23,573 nt of DNA, taken from NCBI GenBank assembly GCA_942491465.1, contig CALOBA010000051.1, positions 1-23,573 on the forward strand. Direction: 5' to 3'. Below, piece after piece: positions 1-7,904 of the stretch. This DNA comes from CALOBA01 sp942491465 (GTDB lineage Bacteria; Pseudomonadota; Gammaproteobacteria; Chromatiales; Chromatiaceae). The notes under the pieces are model-generated. The model did no database searches. It was not told where the DNA came from and saw nothing but the letters and a program-made list of their open reading frames with translations. Position 1 is the first letter of the stretch. The number at the start of each line of letters is the position of its first letter. The translations under genes were made by a program, and so were the position numbers.

Positions 1-128
1 AGTCGGCGGCCCGCAATGTCGGCGCCCTGGCTCGGTGATCGGTCGGGCCTTCCAAGATCAGCTCATCGCCACGCTGAATCGCCGCCAGCGCGCCCGCAGG
101 CCTTCCGAGTGTTGCCCGACCTTGGGCG
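1..128. other. window edge, no gene assigned
   Basis: The minus strand stays open in one frame to the window edge and reads like moderately plausible protein (it includes GDELILEGPTDH). A plus-strand frame is equally open, as is common at this GC content. I see no start codon with a ribosome binding site and recognise no family, so no gene is called. Confidence 0.3.
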
Positions 129-878
129 CTAGCGCACTTCGACGAGGAAGTATCGAGATTTGGACGGGCGCTCGATGCTGAGTTTGCCGCTGTAGGTTCG
201 GGTCTCGTCGGGTTGCAGCTCGGGGCCGGAGACCGGGGTGATGCTCTGGTCGGGCGTCAGCGTGGTCGAGCCGGTCTGCAATCCCATGTCGTCGAACAGC
301 AGGATGCGCGCATCCGCCAGCACGGGCTCGGGGCGTCGATTGTGTAGTACGGCGTGAAACTCCAGACTGCCTTCCTCGCCGACACCCGAGCGCGACAGGG
401 TCAGACTGCGGAAGTAGCGGTCGTTGATCTCAATCTGACGATTAAGCTGGATGCCGACCACGCCGGGGATGCGGTTCGACAGCAGGATGCGCAGGTCGTT
501 GTTGAGTCGCGTAAGGTTGTCCTGGGCCTCGGTGAGGTCTTCGCGAAGCTGCGTGTTTTCCGCCGTCAAGGCCATCGCATCTGCGCGGTGTACCCGGTAA
601 CGGTTGTACACGAACCCCGTCGCTGCCACCACGGCGACCAACACCAGCAGCAGGAGTGCGGTGAACACCTTGAGCGTGCGCAGCTTCCGGCGGCTGCTCG
701 ACGAACCGCGACGCTCACGGGAGCGGCTGGGGCGGGACGCGATCGGCGGGCGACGCGTCGGCGAGTCTTGCGACGATGCGGTGCCGGGGCGTTTTTCTTG
801 GGCTTGGGAAACCATATCCTCATTATCCGATGGGGCGGTGGTGGTTGCCTTCCAGGGATTGTTTCGAAATTCGTTCAT
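129..878 (-). CDS. single-pass membrane protein with coiled coil, unknown function
   Basis: This 249-residue protein is not assigned to a named family. Residues 1-65 are polar, Ser/Arg/Pro-rich and probably disordered and cytoplasmic. A strongly hydrophobic helix follows at about 67-90 (VFTALLLLVLVAVVAATGF). Residues about 98-135 look like a short coiled coil (AENTQLREDLTEAQDNLTRL). The remaining 110 residues look like a beta-rich domain that would lie outside the membrane, with phrases such as LEFHAVLHNRRPEPV and QPDETRTYSGKLSIERP. The ATG at 878 has GAGG about six bases upstream; a second ATG at residue 22 is possible. Topology suggests an inner-membrane protein with a periplasmic sensor or scaffold domain, which is inference. 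It is divergent from the cytochrome gene, with a mobile element copy between them. Confidence 0.75.
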   Translation of the reverse strand: MNEFRNNPWKATTTAPSDNEDMVSQAQEKRPGTASSQDSPTRRPPIASRPSRSRERRGSSSSRRKLRTLKVFTALLLLVLVAVVAATGFVYNRYRVHRADAMALTAENTQLREDLTEAQDNLTRLNNDLRILLSNRIPGVVGIQLNRQIEINDRYFRSLTLSRSGVGEEGSLEFHAVLHNRRPEPVLADARILLFDDMGLQTGSTTLTPDQSITPVSGPELQPDETRTYSGKLSIERPSKSRYFLVEVR

Positions 879-920
879 CTGGACCTCGGCCCGGTTTATA
901 GCTTGCCGTGGCGTTCGCCG

Positions 921-1026
921 TTAGGATCGATTCAAAAACAAGTGGTGCAGACGCCCGCTCGCTGAGCCTTTGTATTGGCCGTTTCGTCGTTGCGTCTGCA
1001 CCACTTGTTTCTGAACCTTGACTTAG
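921..1026 (+). mobile_element. MITE-like element, copy 1, full length
   Basis: The element body is about 99 bp (924-1022). Its ends are imperfect inverted repeats: the left arm contains ATTCAAAAACAAGTGGTGCA and the right arm is the complement of GGTTCAGAAACAAGTGGTGC. It is flanked by direct copies of TTA(G) at 921-924 and 1023-1026, read as a target-site duplication. It has no coding capacity of its own; the open frames across it are incidental. Copy 2 is a near match in inverse orientation and copy 3 in the same orientation. The core differs slightly from the other copies (CTCGCTGAGCC against CTCGTGGTGCC). The TNA-type duplication and the size suit a non-autonomous relative of the IS5 family, IS1031 group; that assignment is inference. 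Confidence 0.85.
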
Positions 1027-1172
1027 GCTGCGGAGTCGGTCACCGACCCAACGGGTCATCATACTCCGGTGCCGGGCGTGTCGGGCCTGAGGATGCCCTG
1101 AATGGGAAGGTTCGGCGGCGCTGGCTTCGGATCACATCGATAACTTCAATAACGCTATCTGTGGAGGAGTTT

Positions 1173-1988
1173 ATGCAGTTTTTCAGTTCGGGCAGGACGG
1201 CATTGGTCGGGCTTGCCCTGTGGTCGCTGGTCACGTTGGCGCCGCCCGCATCGGCCGAGAGCCCCGCGGAGGTGGCGCAGCGCGAATACGACGAGGTCAT
1301 GGCACTTGAGCCGGATATCGACAACGGCCGGCGCGTGTACATGCTCTGTGCGGTCTGTCACCTGCCCGAGGGCTGGGGAACCCAAGACGGTGCCTACCCG
1401 CAGATTGCCGGCCAGCAGAGGACCGTCATCATCAAACAGCTTGCGGATTTCCGCGCCGGCAATCGGGATAACCCCCTGATGTACCCGTTCTCGGTCCCGG
1501 GCATCCTCGGTGGCCCTCAGGAGATCGCCGACGTCGCCGCCTATGTCGCCCAGCTGCCGATGACTGCGCACAACGGCGTGGGGCCGGGCACGGACTTGGC
1601 GCTGGGAGAGCAGCTCTATGAGGAGAACTGCGTGGACTGCCATGGCTCGGCGGGGGAGGGGGATCGGCAGAAGCACATCCCGGAGATTGCCGGTCAGCAC
1701 TTCAATTACCTGTTCCGGCAGTTCGAGAATATCCGCACGGGTCGGCGCAAGAACTCCGATTCGGAGATGGTCAAGCAGATTCAGGGGTTCTTGCCGGCGC
1801 AGCAGGCGGCGGTGCTGGACTACACGTCACGGCTGCGTCCGCCGCCGGAGAAGCTCGCCGAAGACGGCTGGACCAATCCCGACTTTCCCGGCTATGTGCG
1901 TGAATCCATGGGGCTTGCGCCCTATCCGGCGATGCCGGTCGTGCCGCCTGCCCCGCCGCCGCCGAGACTGGATCACCCGGCCCGCTGA
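1173..1988 (+). CDS. exported diheme cytochrome c (c4-like)
   Basis: This 271-residue periplasmic electron carrier has a signal peptide (residues 1-28, ending PPASA before ES). It has two class I cytochrome domains with heme sites C59-AV-C62-H63 and C153-VD-C156-H157. Both domains carry the PQIAGQ/PEIAGQ phrase and a QL/QF..F/I.(A/T)G(N/R)R stretch typical of cytochrome c4 and related diheme proteins. The C-terminus is a Pro-rich tail. The ATG at 1173 is chosen because GGAGG lies seven bases upstream and the signal peptide begins there; the frame stays open further 5' through the mobile element only by chance. c4-type proteins pass electrons from the bc1 complex to terminal oxidases or reaction centres, but the partner here is unknown. 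Its 3' end overlaps the convergent cyclase gene by 16 bp. Confidence 0.92.
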   Translation: MQFFSSGRTALVGLALWSLVTLAPPASAESPAEVAQREYDEVMALEPDIDNGRRVYMLCAVCHLPEGWGTQDGAYPQIAGQQRTVIIKQLADFRAGNRDNPLMYPFSVPGILGGPQEIADVAAYVAQLPMTAHNGVGPGTDLALGEQLYEENCVDCHGSAGEGDRQKHIPEIAGQHFNYLFRQFENIRTGRRKNSDSEMVKQIQGFLPAQQAAVLDYTSRLRPPPEKLAEDGWTNPDFPGYVRESMGLAPYPAMPVVPPAPPPPRLDHPAR

Positions 1989-3865
1989 TCCCGGCCGGTC
2001 TCGTCCGCGAGCGCTACGCGGTTGCGGCCCTGCTGTTTTGCAACATACAGGGCCTCGTCCGCGCGGCGAATCAGGTTGTCGAGGGCTTCGCCTTGGCTGC
2101 GCGCGGCAACGCCGAGACTGGCGGTGATCCGCAGCGTTGAGCCGTCGTCGGCCATGATCGGTGTTGCCTGAATCAGCGCCCGCAGTCGCTCGGCAACGGC
2201 TGAGGTCTGCGTCGCGTCGGTTCCGACCAGAAACAGAATCATCTCCTCGCCGCCGAAGCGGACCGGCACGTCGCCATCGCGACAGCGGTCTCGAAGCAGC
2301 GCGCCCACCCGACGGAGAACCTGGTCGCCGGCCAGGTGTCCGTGGCCATCGTTGATCCGCTTGAAGTGGTCGAGGTCGATCATGATCGCCGCGATCGCAG
2401 CGCCCGGGTCCCGATCGTGCAAGGCACAAGAGCGCGCCATGATGTCCTGCATATACACACGGGTATAGAGGCCGGTCAGCGAGTCGCGGATCGATCGCTG
2501 GTAGGCACGTTCGCGTTCCAGGTCCAGGCTGCGGTAGATGACCTCGCGCTCGATAGCCACGTAGAGCGGTTTGCTGATCTGCGTGACCAGCTCGAGGACC
2601 GGGGCGGTGATGGAGATCTCGGTATTGAGGGCAATGACGACGATGGCATCGATGCTGTTGCCGTCCGACCCGGACAGCGGCAGCGTCAGCAACCGTTCTC
2701 CGTCTGCGCTCGATCGGTCGCAGAGGATCCCGTCGTGGATTCGATGCTCAAGCAGGGCTTCTTCGTGGTGGTGGGCGGTGATCCACGCGCTGCGGTTGCC
2801 GCCGATAAAGCGGCAGACGGGATCGGGCTGCGCTTCAACGGTGCCGATATAACGGGAATATTGGGTCAAGCTGAGCATGTCGCCGTTCGGGAGCACGGCA
2901 TAATAGTCCATGCGCGTTGCCGGCAAGGTGCGCTGGACCAGCTCCAGCAGGCGGGTGGCGATATCGCGAAAGTCGCGGTAAAGCAGCATCGTCTCGGTCA
3001 TCTCGCGCAGCGTCGCGTTTAGTCGCGACAGTCGGCGGATATCGCTGTCCTGCTTGCCGAGCAGATAGAGTCCGCAATCCAAATGCTTGAGCTGCTCGAT
3101 GAAGAACCGGACCAGCCGCGGCGGGATGATGGCGCCGTGCTGCGGTGCGATCAGGCTGAGCGGGTGGCGCTCGATCTGAGTCAGCGCATAGTCCAGGATG
3201 TCGCTGCTCGGCATGTAGTGCTCGTGAAACGGGCGCATGGCCTCGATATGCCCCTCGTCGGCGGCGACGAGCTGGGGCGAATCGCAAAACGCACCGAAGA
3301 TGTCGCTGGAGAAGAGCACGCCGGTGCGGCTGTCGAAGCTGCAGATCGCCCCCGGGAAGTGGGCATAGGGCGTGAAGATGAAGCGCAGCTCCCGGTCGAG
3401 CAGCGGCAACCGCCAGTCGTGCTCGTCCACCAGCCAAAACGGCAGCTTGAGTCCGTAGTGCTTGAGCAACGCCCAGGTGCGCCAATGGGTGATGATGGCG
3501 GCGTCGTTACGCTGGATCAGCCGATCGATCTCGGGCAGGGCGGCGGCGATGTCCGGGTCCTGGTGGTGGCAGATCAGCCAGCGGATCTGGTCGAAGGCGA
3601 TGACCTCCTCGACCTTGCGACGGGTTCCGGCAAAGGTCAGGGGTGATCCCGGATCGATGAGAACGGATTGGTCGCCCTGCTCGATCAGGTAGCTGTGGCA
3701 CTGAAAGCTGTCGTCGGCGAGCACATGACCGACCCACCAGACGCGCTCGGCGATCTCGATGGCGTGGTCCGTATCTGCGTTGCGAATGTGCGCTATGTGG
3801 TCACCAAGGGCGTCGCGATCCCCGCCGGTCGGCGCCCCGATATGGGGGTCCGCGGGCACGCTCAC
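1973..3865 (-). CDS. oxygen-binding diiron (ODP/MBL-fold) diguanylate cyclase
   Basis: This is a 630-residue protein if started at the GTG at 3865, which overlaps the stop of the KaiB-like gene as GTGA. Residues about 35-265 form a metallo-beta-lactamase-like ODP/flavodiiron-type domain with candidate iron ligands in HHQDPD (100-105), AHFPG (H168), SSDIFG (D188) and PQHGAII (H243). Family knowledge: ODP proteins bind oxygen at a diiron site and act as sensors. Residues about 270-450 include a helical linker and a GAF-like stretch. Residues about 455-615 are a GGDEF domain with the active-site variant FGGEEM (537-542) and an RxxD inhibitory site, RDGD (529-532). Both features suggest an active, product-inhibited c-di-GMP synthase. 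The likely role is cytoplasmic conversion of oxygen or redox state into c-di-GMP. The open frame extends upstream to 4042, but that stretch is out-of-frame KaiB coding sequence. Confidence 0.88.
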   Translation of the reverse strand: MSVPADPHIGAPTGGDRDALGDHIAHIRNADTDHAIEIAERVWWVGHVLADDSFQCHSYLIEQGDQSVLIDPGSPLTFAGTRRKVEEVIAFDQIRWLICHHQDPDIAAALPEIDRLIQRNDAAIITHWRTWALLKHYGLKLPFWLVDEHDWRLPLLDRELRFIFTPYAHFPGAICSFDSRTGVLFSSDIFGAFCDSPQLVAADEGHIEAMRPFHEHYMPSSDILDYALTQIERHPLSLIAPQHGAIIPPRLVRFFIEQLKHLDCGLYLLGKQDSDIRRLSRLNATLREMTETMLLYRDFRDIATRLLELVQRTLPATRMDYYAVLPNGDMLSLTQYSRYIGTVEAQPDPVCRFIGGNRSAWITAHHHEEALLEHRIHDGILCDRSSADGERLLTLPLSGSDGNSIDAIVVIALNTEISITAPVLELVTQISKPLYVAIEREVIYRSLDLERERAYQRSIRDSLTGLYTRVYMQDIMARSCALHDRDPGAAIAAIMIDLDHFKRINDGHGHLAGDQVLRRVGALLRDRCRDGDVPVRFGGEEMILFLVGTDATQTSAVAERLRALIQATPIMADDGSTLRITASLGVAARSQGEALDNLIRRADEALYVAKQQGRNRVALADETGRDQRAG

Positions 3866-4188
3866 TTGGGGCTCGCCAGTCCCAGCTCGCCGAGCACCCG
3901 CCGCGGGTCGCTGAGGTCGCCGCAGACCCGGCGGCTGGGGTAGGGGTGACGGCGGATCAGCGTCGGCGTGACCAGGACCAGATCGGCAACGGCGCGATCG
4001 GGCCGTTCGAGGAGATTGACCACCTCGATACGATAGGCGCAACGAGACGCATCGAGTGTCCGCTCCAGCTGCCGGATCACTCGATCCTTCCTCCCGTTAA
4101 GGTGACTGACGTAGAGTAGAAGATCGATCAAGGTCAAGGCCGGCAACAGTTGGGGAGGACGAGGCACACTCGCCAATGGCGATCGCAC
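3862..4188 (-). CDS. KaiB-like protein
   Basis: The thioredoxin-fold KaiB family is recognisable over nearly the whole protein: LLLYVSHLNGRKDRVIRQL, then IEVVNLLERPDRAVADLVLV, then the diagnostic TPTLIRRHPYPSRRVCGDLS (74-93). KaiB consensus has a TPTL..P.P.RR..GDLS block at the same place. Length is about 100 residues, normal for KaiB. The start is uncertain: GTG at 4188 gives 108 residues and GTG at 4167 gives 101. The frame is open to an ATG at 4290, but the extra residues do not look like KaiB. No kaiA or kaiC is in the window. The GTGA overlap means it is almost certainly co-translated with the diiron-domain cyclase. Its job is unknown; KaiB proteins bind partner proteins by switching fold, so a regulator of the cyclase is a reasonable guess. 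Confidence 0.85.
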   Translation of the reverse strand: MRSPLASVPRPPQLLPALTLIDLLLYVSHLNGRKDRVIRQLERTLDASRCAYRIEVVNLLERPDRAVADLVLVTPTLIRRHPYPSRRVCGDLSDPRRVLGELGLASPK

Positions 4189-4520
4189 GCTTCCAGCTAG
4201 TCTGACACAGCGGTTTGCGGGCGGGCAACCGGCGCCGTCTCGGTCTGCTTTGCGCCTCAGCGTCCTTTGCGCCTTTGCCGTCTCATGCAACGACTCGGGC
4301 GCGGTTTCAGGCCGAGCTGGCGCGACGATTGCAGCCCAAGCTGGAACGACCTACGCGGATCATGCCGATCGGATCGGATCGGATCGGATCGGATAGGATC
4401 GAATCGGATCGCCGCCGGCTGTTACACTGGCCTTGGCCACCGAGCCGGTCCCACCGCTCGGCGATCGCTAGCACTGACGTACGGAGGAGCGCGCGCCTCA
4501 TCTCGCGCCACCAAGGGTTG
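4189..4520. promoter_or_regulatory. divergent intergenic region between two c-di-GMP loci
   Basis: About 330 bp separate the leftward KaiB-like/cyclase operon from the rightward GGDEF-EAL gene, so promoters for both should lie here. I could not fix convincing -35/-10 pairs. It contains the GGATC tandem repeat listed separately and a pyrimidine-rich direct repeat around 4246-4280 (TTTGCGCCT, twice). The frame of the rightward gene is open through this region, but the sequence does not read like protein. Confidence 0.4.
4366..4410. repeat. GGATC pentanucleotide tandem repeat
   Basis: About eight to nine tandem units of GGATC or near variants (GGATA, GAATC) run without interruption. Five is not a multiple of three, so unit gain or loss would change spacing between the divergent genes but not a protein, because the repeat lies about 110 bp before the GGDEF-EAL start. 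Units contain GATC, so the tract is dense in potential Dam-type sites. Confidence 0.8.
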
Positions 4521-7500
4521 ATGACCCAAACAAGTCCTGAGCCTACTGACTGTACGACGCTCGATGCGTTGCGGCTGCGCGCGCGGGCGTTGGAGGCGAT
4601 CCCCGACGGCGTGAGCATCTCGCGCGCCGACGGTGATCTGGAGACGATCTACGTCAATGCGGCGTTCGAGCGGATAACCGGCTATTCCGCCGCCGAGGTC
4701 GTCGGTCGCAATCTGCGCTTTCTCCAAGGCGATGATCGCGCCCAGTCCGCCTTGATGCCTTTGCGCGAGGCGCTCGCAGAAAGGGAACCCGTGGAGGTGG
4801 TGCTGCGCAATCGCCGACGCGACGGCAGCGTCTTTCACAATCGCTTGACCATCGAGCCGATAGAAGACGCCGACGGTCGGGTCACCCACTTCATCGGCAT
4901 CCAGCGCGACATCGAGGTCGCGTTGCGGCTCGCCGAGCGCCAGCAACGCGAAGAGCGGCGCCACGAGGCGGTGGAGCGCGTGCAGCGGCTGTATCTGCAT
5001 GGGGCGCCCGCCGCCGAGCAGTACGCGGTCGCGCTCGACGAGATCCTGGCCCTGAGCGGTGTCGACGGTGGCGAGTTCAATGCCTTCAGTCAGGCCGGCG
5101 CCGAGCAGCTCGCGCTGCGCGAGCGCACCGATCCCGCCGTCACCCGGGCCGACGCTGGCCCCGTCGTGCTCTCGCTACCGCTCTGCCGCGGGCGGTCGCT
5201 GCTCGGCTGCATCGGGCTGTACGGCCGCCCCGGGCGCTGTGCCCCCGACCTTCCCGTGTTCCTGCAGCCGCTGCTGATCGCCTGCACCGACCTGCTCTTG
5301 GCGCGTCGGGCCGAGGCCGAGGGTGCGCTCGCCAACGCTGCCCTGGCCGCGGAGAAGGAGCGCTACCGGATGCTGGTGGAGGGGCAACGGGATTTTGTGC
5401 TGCGTCTCGACAGGCAAGGCCGGCTGCTGTTGGCCAGTCAGTCCTTTCGCCGTGCCCTGAGCCTCGGCGACAGCGAGCTGACCGGCACCGATCTGGCCGC
5501 ATTGCTCGACCACGAAGAGGGGGCCGGCAAACTGAGTGCGGCCATCGATGTGGTGACCGTTCCCCCCTATCGCCGCCGCGTGCAGCATTGGGCGCGCCTG
5601 AATGTGGGCAGCCGCTGGATCGAATGGGAGCTGATCGCGCACCCGGGGCGGAATGGGCGCGTGGAGGGGATTACCGCCGTCGGTCGCGACGTTACCGAGC
5701 GGCGCTACAGCGAGCGGCTGATGGAGATCCGCCTCGATCTGATGGAGCGCGCCGACGACCTCTCCGAGCAGGCCCTGCTGATCACCGCCATGAGTCGTGT
5801 CTGCGCCGCCTGCTACAGCGCCACGGCGGTCTACTACGACCTGGGCGACGACGAGCAGACGCTGATCCCCATGGCCAGCTGGCACTCTCGGCGGACGACG
5901 ATGGCGGACCTGGACCTTCGCGGCTGCAGCATCGTCGACGATATCCGCTCCCGTCGCACCGCGGTGATCTCCAATCACTTCATCCCGGAGGCTCGGGGCT
6001 GGGACCTGGACGCCGTGGACGACCCGCCGGCCGACGACGCGCCCATCGGCCGGCGGCTGATGGTGGTGCCGGTGGAGCGTCAGGGACGGCTGCACGCCCT
6101 GTTGGCGATGGCCGACCGCGACAGCGACTACGGCCTGCTCGACCTGTACTTCGTGACCGCCCTGGCCGATGTGATCTGGGACATCCGCCAGCGCCGCCGC
6201 CTGCAGCACCTGACCGTCCACGACAGCACCACCGGACTGCCGAACCGCGCCTCGTTCCTGCGCCTGCTCGGCCAATCCGTCGCCGCCGGCGATGCGCTGA
6301 CGCTGGCCTTCATCGACATCGACCATTTCTCCGCCATCAACGACCGTCACGGGCAGATCGGCGGCGATGAGGTGCTGCGCGAGCTGACGTCGCGCTGGCG
6401 CGATAGCCTGCGCGGGAATGCCGTCCTCGGCCGTCTCGGCGGCGACGAGCTGGGGCTGATCCTGCCCCTGCCGGCCGACGACGCCGGCGTGCTCGACGCG
6501 GTGACCCGGCTGCGCGAGCAGGCCGCCCGGCCCATCGCCCTCGGCGGTGCGTCGCTGCGCGTCAGCGTCAGCGTCGGATTGGCGCGAATCCCGGAGGATG
6601 CCGCCGATGCCGAGCGCCTGCTGGCGGCAGCGGAGTCCGCCTGCAAGGCGCAGCAGCGCCAAGGCGGCGCCGGTGTGGGCCTGTTCGACCCGGAGAGCGG
6701 CCGCCGGGCGCAGCGCTGGTTCGAGCTCGACGGTGCCTTGCGTCTGGCCTTGGAGCGCAACGAGCTCAGGCTGCACTACCAGCCCCAGATCGAACTCGCG
6801 ACCGGCCATGTCATCGGCTGCGAGGCCCTGCTGCGCTGGCAGCGGGGGGATCGGCTGCTGCCCCCGGGGGCCTTCATCGACGTGGTGGAGGGCACCGACC
6901 TCTACCGGCTATTCGGTCGCTGGGTGCTGGACGAGGCCTGTCGGCAGGCCTGCGAATGGCTGCGCGACGGTCATCGGATGCGCATCGCCGTCAATCTGTT
7001 CCCGGCGCAGATCACCGATGGCTCTGCCGTCGATGACGTGCGCGAGGTGCTCGAGCGCCATCGCCTGCCGCCGCAGCTGCTGGAGCTGGAGGTCCTGGAG
7101 ACCTCGCTGCTAAGCGATCCCGAGCAGGCCGCCCGTACCCTGAGCACGCTGCACGGCATGGGCATCGGCCTCGCCCTGGACGACTTCGGCACCGGCTGGT
7201 CCAGTCTCAGCTACCTCAAGCACTACCCCTTCGACGTGATCAAGATCGACCGGGTGTTCACCGCCAACATCACCCGCGACGCCACCGATCAGGCCATCGT
7301 CCGCGCCACCGTTGACCTGGCCCATCGGCTGGGCATGCGGGTCCTTGCGGAGGGGATCGAAGAACTGGTGCAGATGCAGTACCTGGCCCAGTACGGCAGC
7401 GACGAGGGCCAGGGCTACCTGTTCCAGCGCCCTGCGCCGCCGGAGCAGATCGAGCAGCTGATCCGGGAGCGGTCCGACCTGTTGCCGCCGGAGGCCCAGG

Positions 7501-7904
7501 GGCTGGTGAACGCGGGGGTCATCCTACTGCTGGCCCGCGATGCCGAGCAGCAGGCGCTGCTCGCGCTGGTGCTGGGGCAGTTCGGCTGGCAGGTGCGCTG
7601 CGCCGACGGCCTGGCCGACGCCCTCGAGTGCCTTGGCCACGAGCGCATCGACCTGGTGTTGGTGCAGATGAGTCCCATCGATCCGGTGCTGGTGGACGCG
7701 CTCGCCCGCATCCGCCACAGCCACCCGTTGACGCGGCGCCTCGTGGTCGGTGCCGTCGACGACGGCCCGGCCGTGGTCGATGCCGTCAATCGCGGCGGGC
7801 TGCAGGCGTTTGTGCCCCAGCCCTGGGATGCCGCGTTGCTGATCCCCCTGGTCCGCGAGGCCCTGGGCGGCCCGGCGCAGCTGGACGGGGACGGTGATGA
7901 TTAG
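4521..7904 (+). CDS. multidomain c-di-GMP protein: LOV-like PAS, GAF, PAS, GAF, GGDEF, EAL, pseudo-REC
   Basis: This cytoplasmic protein has 1127 residues and no membrane segments. Order: LOV-like PAS (20-135) with GRNLRFLQGDD at 62-72, where the photoactive Cys of GRNCRFLQ is Leu65; a divergent GAF-like region (150-265); PAS (275-395); GAF (405-555); GGDEF (565-725) with intact GGDEL at 640-644 but no RxxD site (RGNA instead); EAL (735-985) with EALLRW at 768-773, VNLFPAQ, LETS, DDFGTGWSSL (887-896), IKIDR, AEGIEE and GQGYLFQRP all kept; and a degenerate receiver (998-1116) with Gln1049 at the phospho-Asp position and Gln1100 at the usual Lys. By motif both catalytic domains could work, so it may make and degrade c-di-GMP. 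The ATG at 4521 has AAGGG just upstream and begins the conserved part; the frame extends 5' into non-coding repeat. The next gene overlaps it by 11 bp. Confidence 0.9.
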   Translation: MTQTSPEPTDCTTLDALRLRARALEAIPDGVSISRADGDLETIYVNAAFERITGYSAAEVVGRNLRFLQGDDRAQSALMPLREALAEREPVEVVLRNRRRDGSVFHNRLTIEPIEDADGRVTHFIGIQRDIEVALRLAERQQREERRHEAVERVQRLYLHGAPAAEQYAVALDEILALSGVDGGEFNAFSQAGAEQLALRERTDPAVTRADAGPVVLSLPLCRGRSLLGCIGLYGRPGRCAPDLPVFLQPLLIACTDLLLARRAEAEGALANAALAAEKERYRMLVEGQRDFVLRLDRQGRLLLASQSFRRALSLGDSELTGTDLAALLDHEEGAGKLSAAIDVVTVPPYRRRVQHWARLNVGSRWIEWELIAHPGRNGRVEGITAVGRDVTERRYSERLMEIRLDLMERADDLSEQALLITAMSRVCAACYSATAVYYDLGDDEQTLIPMASWHSRRTTMADLDLRGCSIVDDIRSRRTAVISNHFIPEARGWDLDAVDDPPADDAPIGRRLMVVPVERQGRLHALLAMADRDSDYGLLDLYFVTALADVIWDIRQRRRLQHLTVHDSTTGLPNRASFLRLLGQSVAAGDALTLAFIDIDHFSAINDRHGQIGGDEVLRELTSRWRDSLRGNAVLGRLGGDELGLILPLPADDAGVLDAVTRLREQAARPIALGGASLRVSVSVGLARIPEDAADAERLLAAAESACKAQQRQGGAGVGLFDPESGRRAQRWFELDGALRLALERNELRLHYQPQIELATGHVIGCEALLRWQRGDRLLPPGAFIDVVEGTDLYRLFGRWVLDEACRQACEWLRDGHRMRIAVNLFPAQITDGSAVDDVREVLERHRLPPQLLELEVLETSLLSDPEQAARTLSTLHGMGIGLALDDFGTGWSSLSYLKHYPFDVIKIDRVFTANITRDATDQAIVRATVDLAHRLGMRVLAEGIEELVQMQYLAQYGSDEGQGYLFQRPAPPEQIEQLIRERSDLLPPEAQGLVNAGVILLLARDAEQQALLALVLGQFGWQVRCADGLADALECLGHERIDLVLVQMSPIDPVLVDALARIRHSHPLTRRLVVGAVDDGPAVVDAVNRGGLQAFVPQPWDAALLIPLVREALGGPAQLDGDGDD

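Noticed and set aside
823..1062. Minus-strand frame across element copy 1, and a similar plus-strand frame at 10607-10849 encoding the same peptide
   Set aside because: The shared peptide arises because both frames cross the same repeat; start regions differ and neither has a ribosome binding site.
3866..4042. N-terminal extension of the diiron-domain cyclase upstream of 3865
   Set aside because: It lies entirely over the KaiB-like gene in another frame and reads as Arg/Pro/Ser-rich noise.
5175..6809. Long minus-strand open frame opposite the GGDEF-EAL gene
   Set aside because: It is the complement of a strongly conserved coding region; the protein is low-complexity Gln/Val/Ala with no domain.
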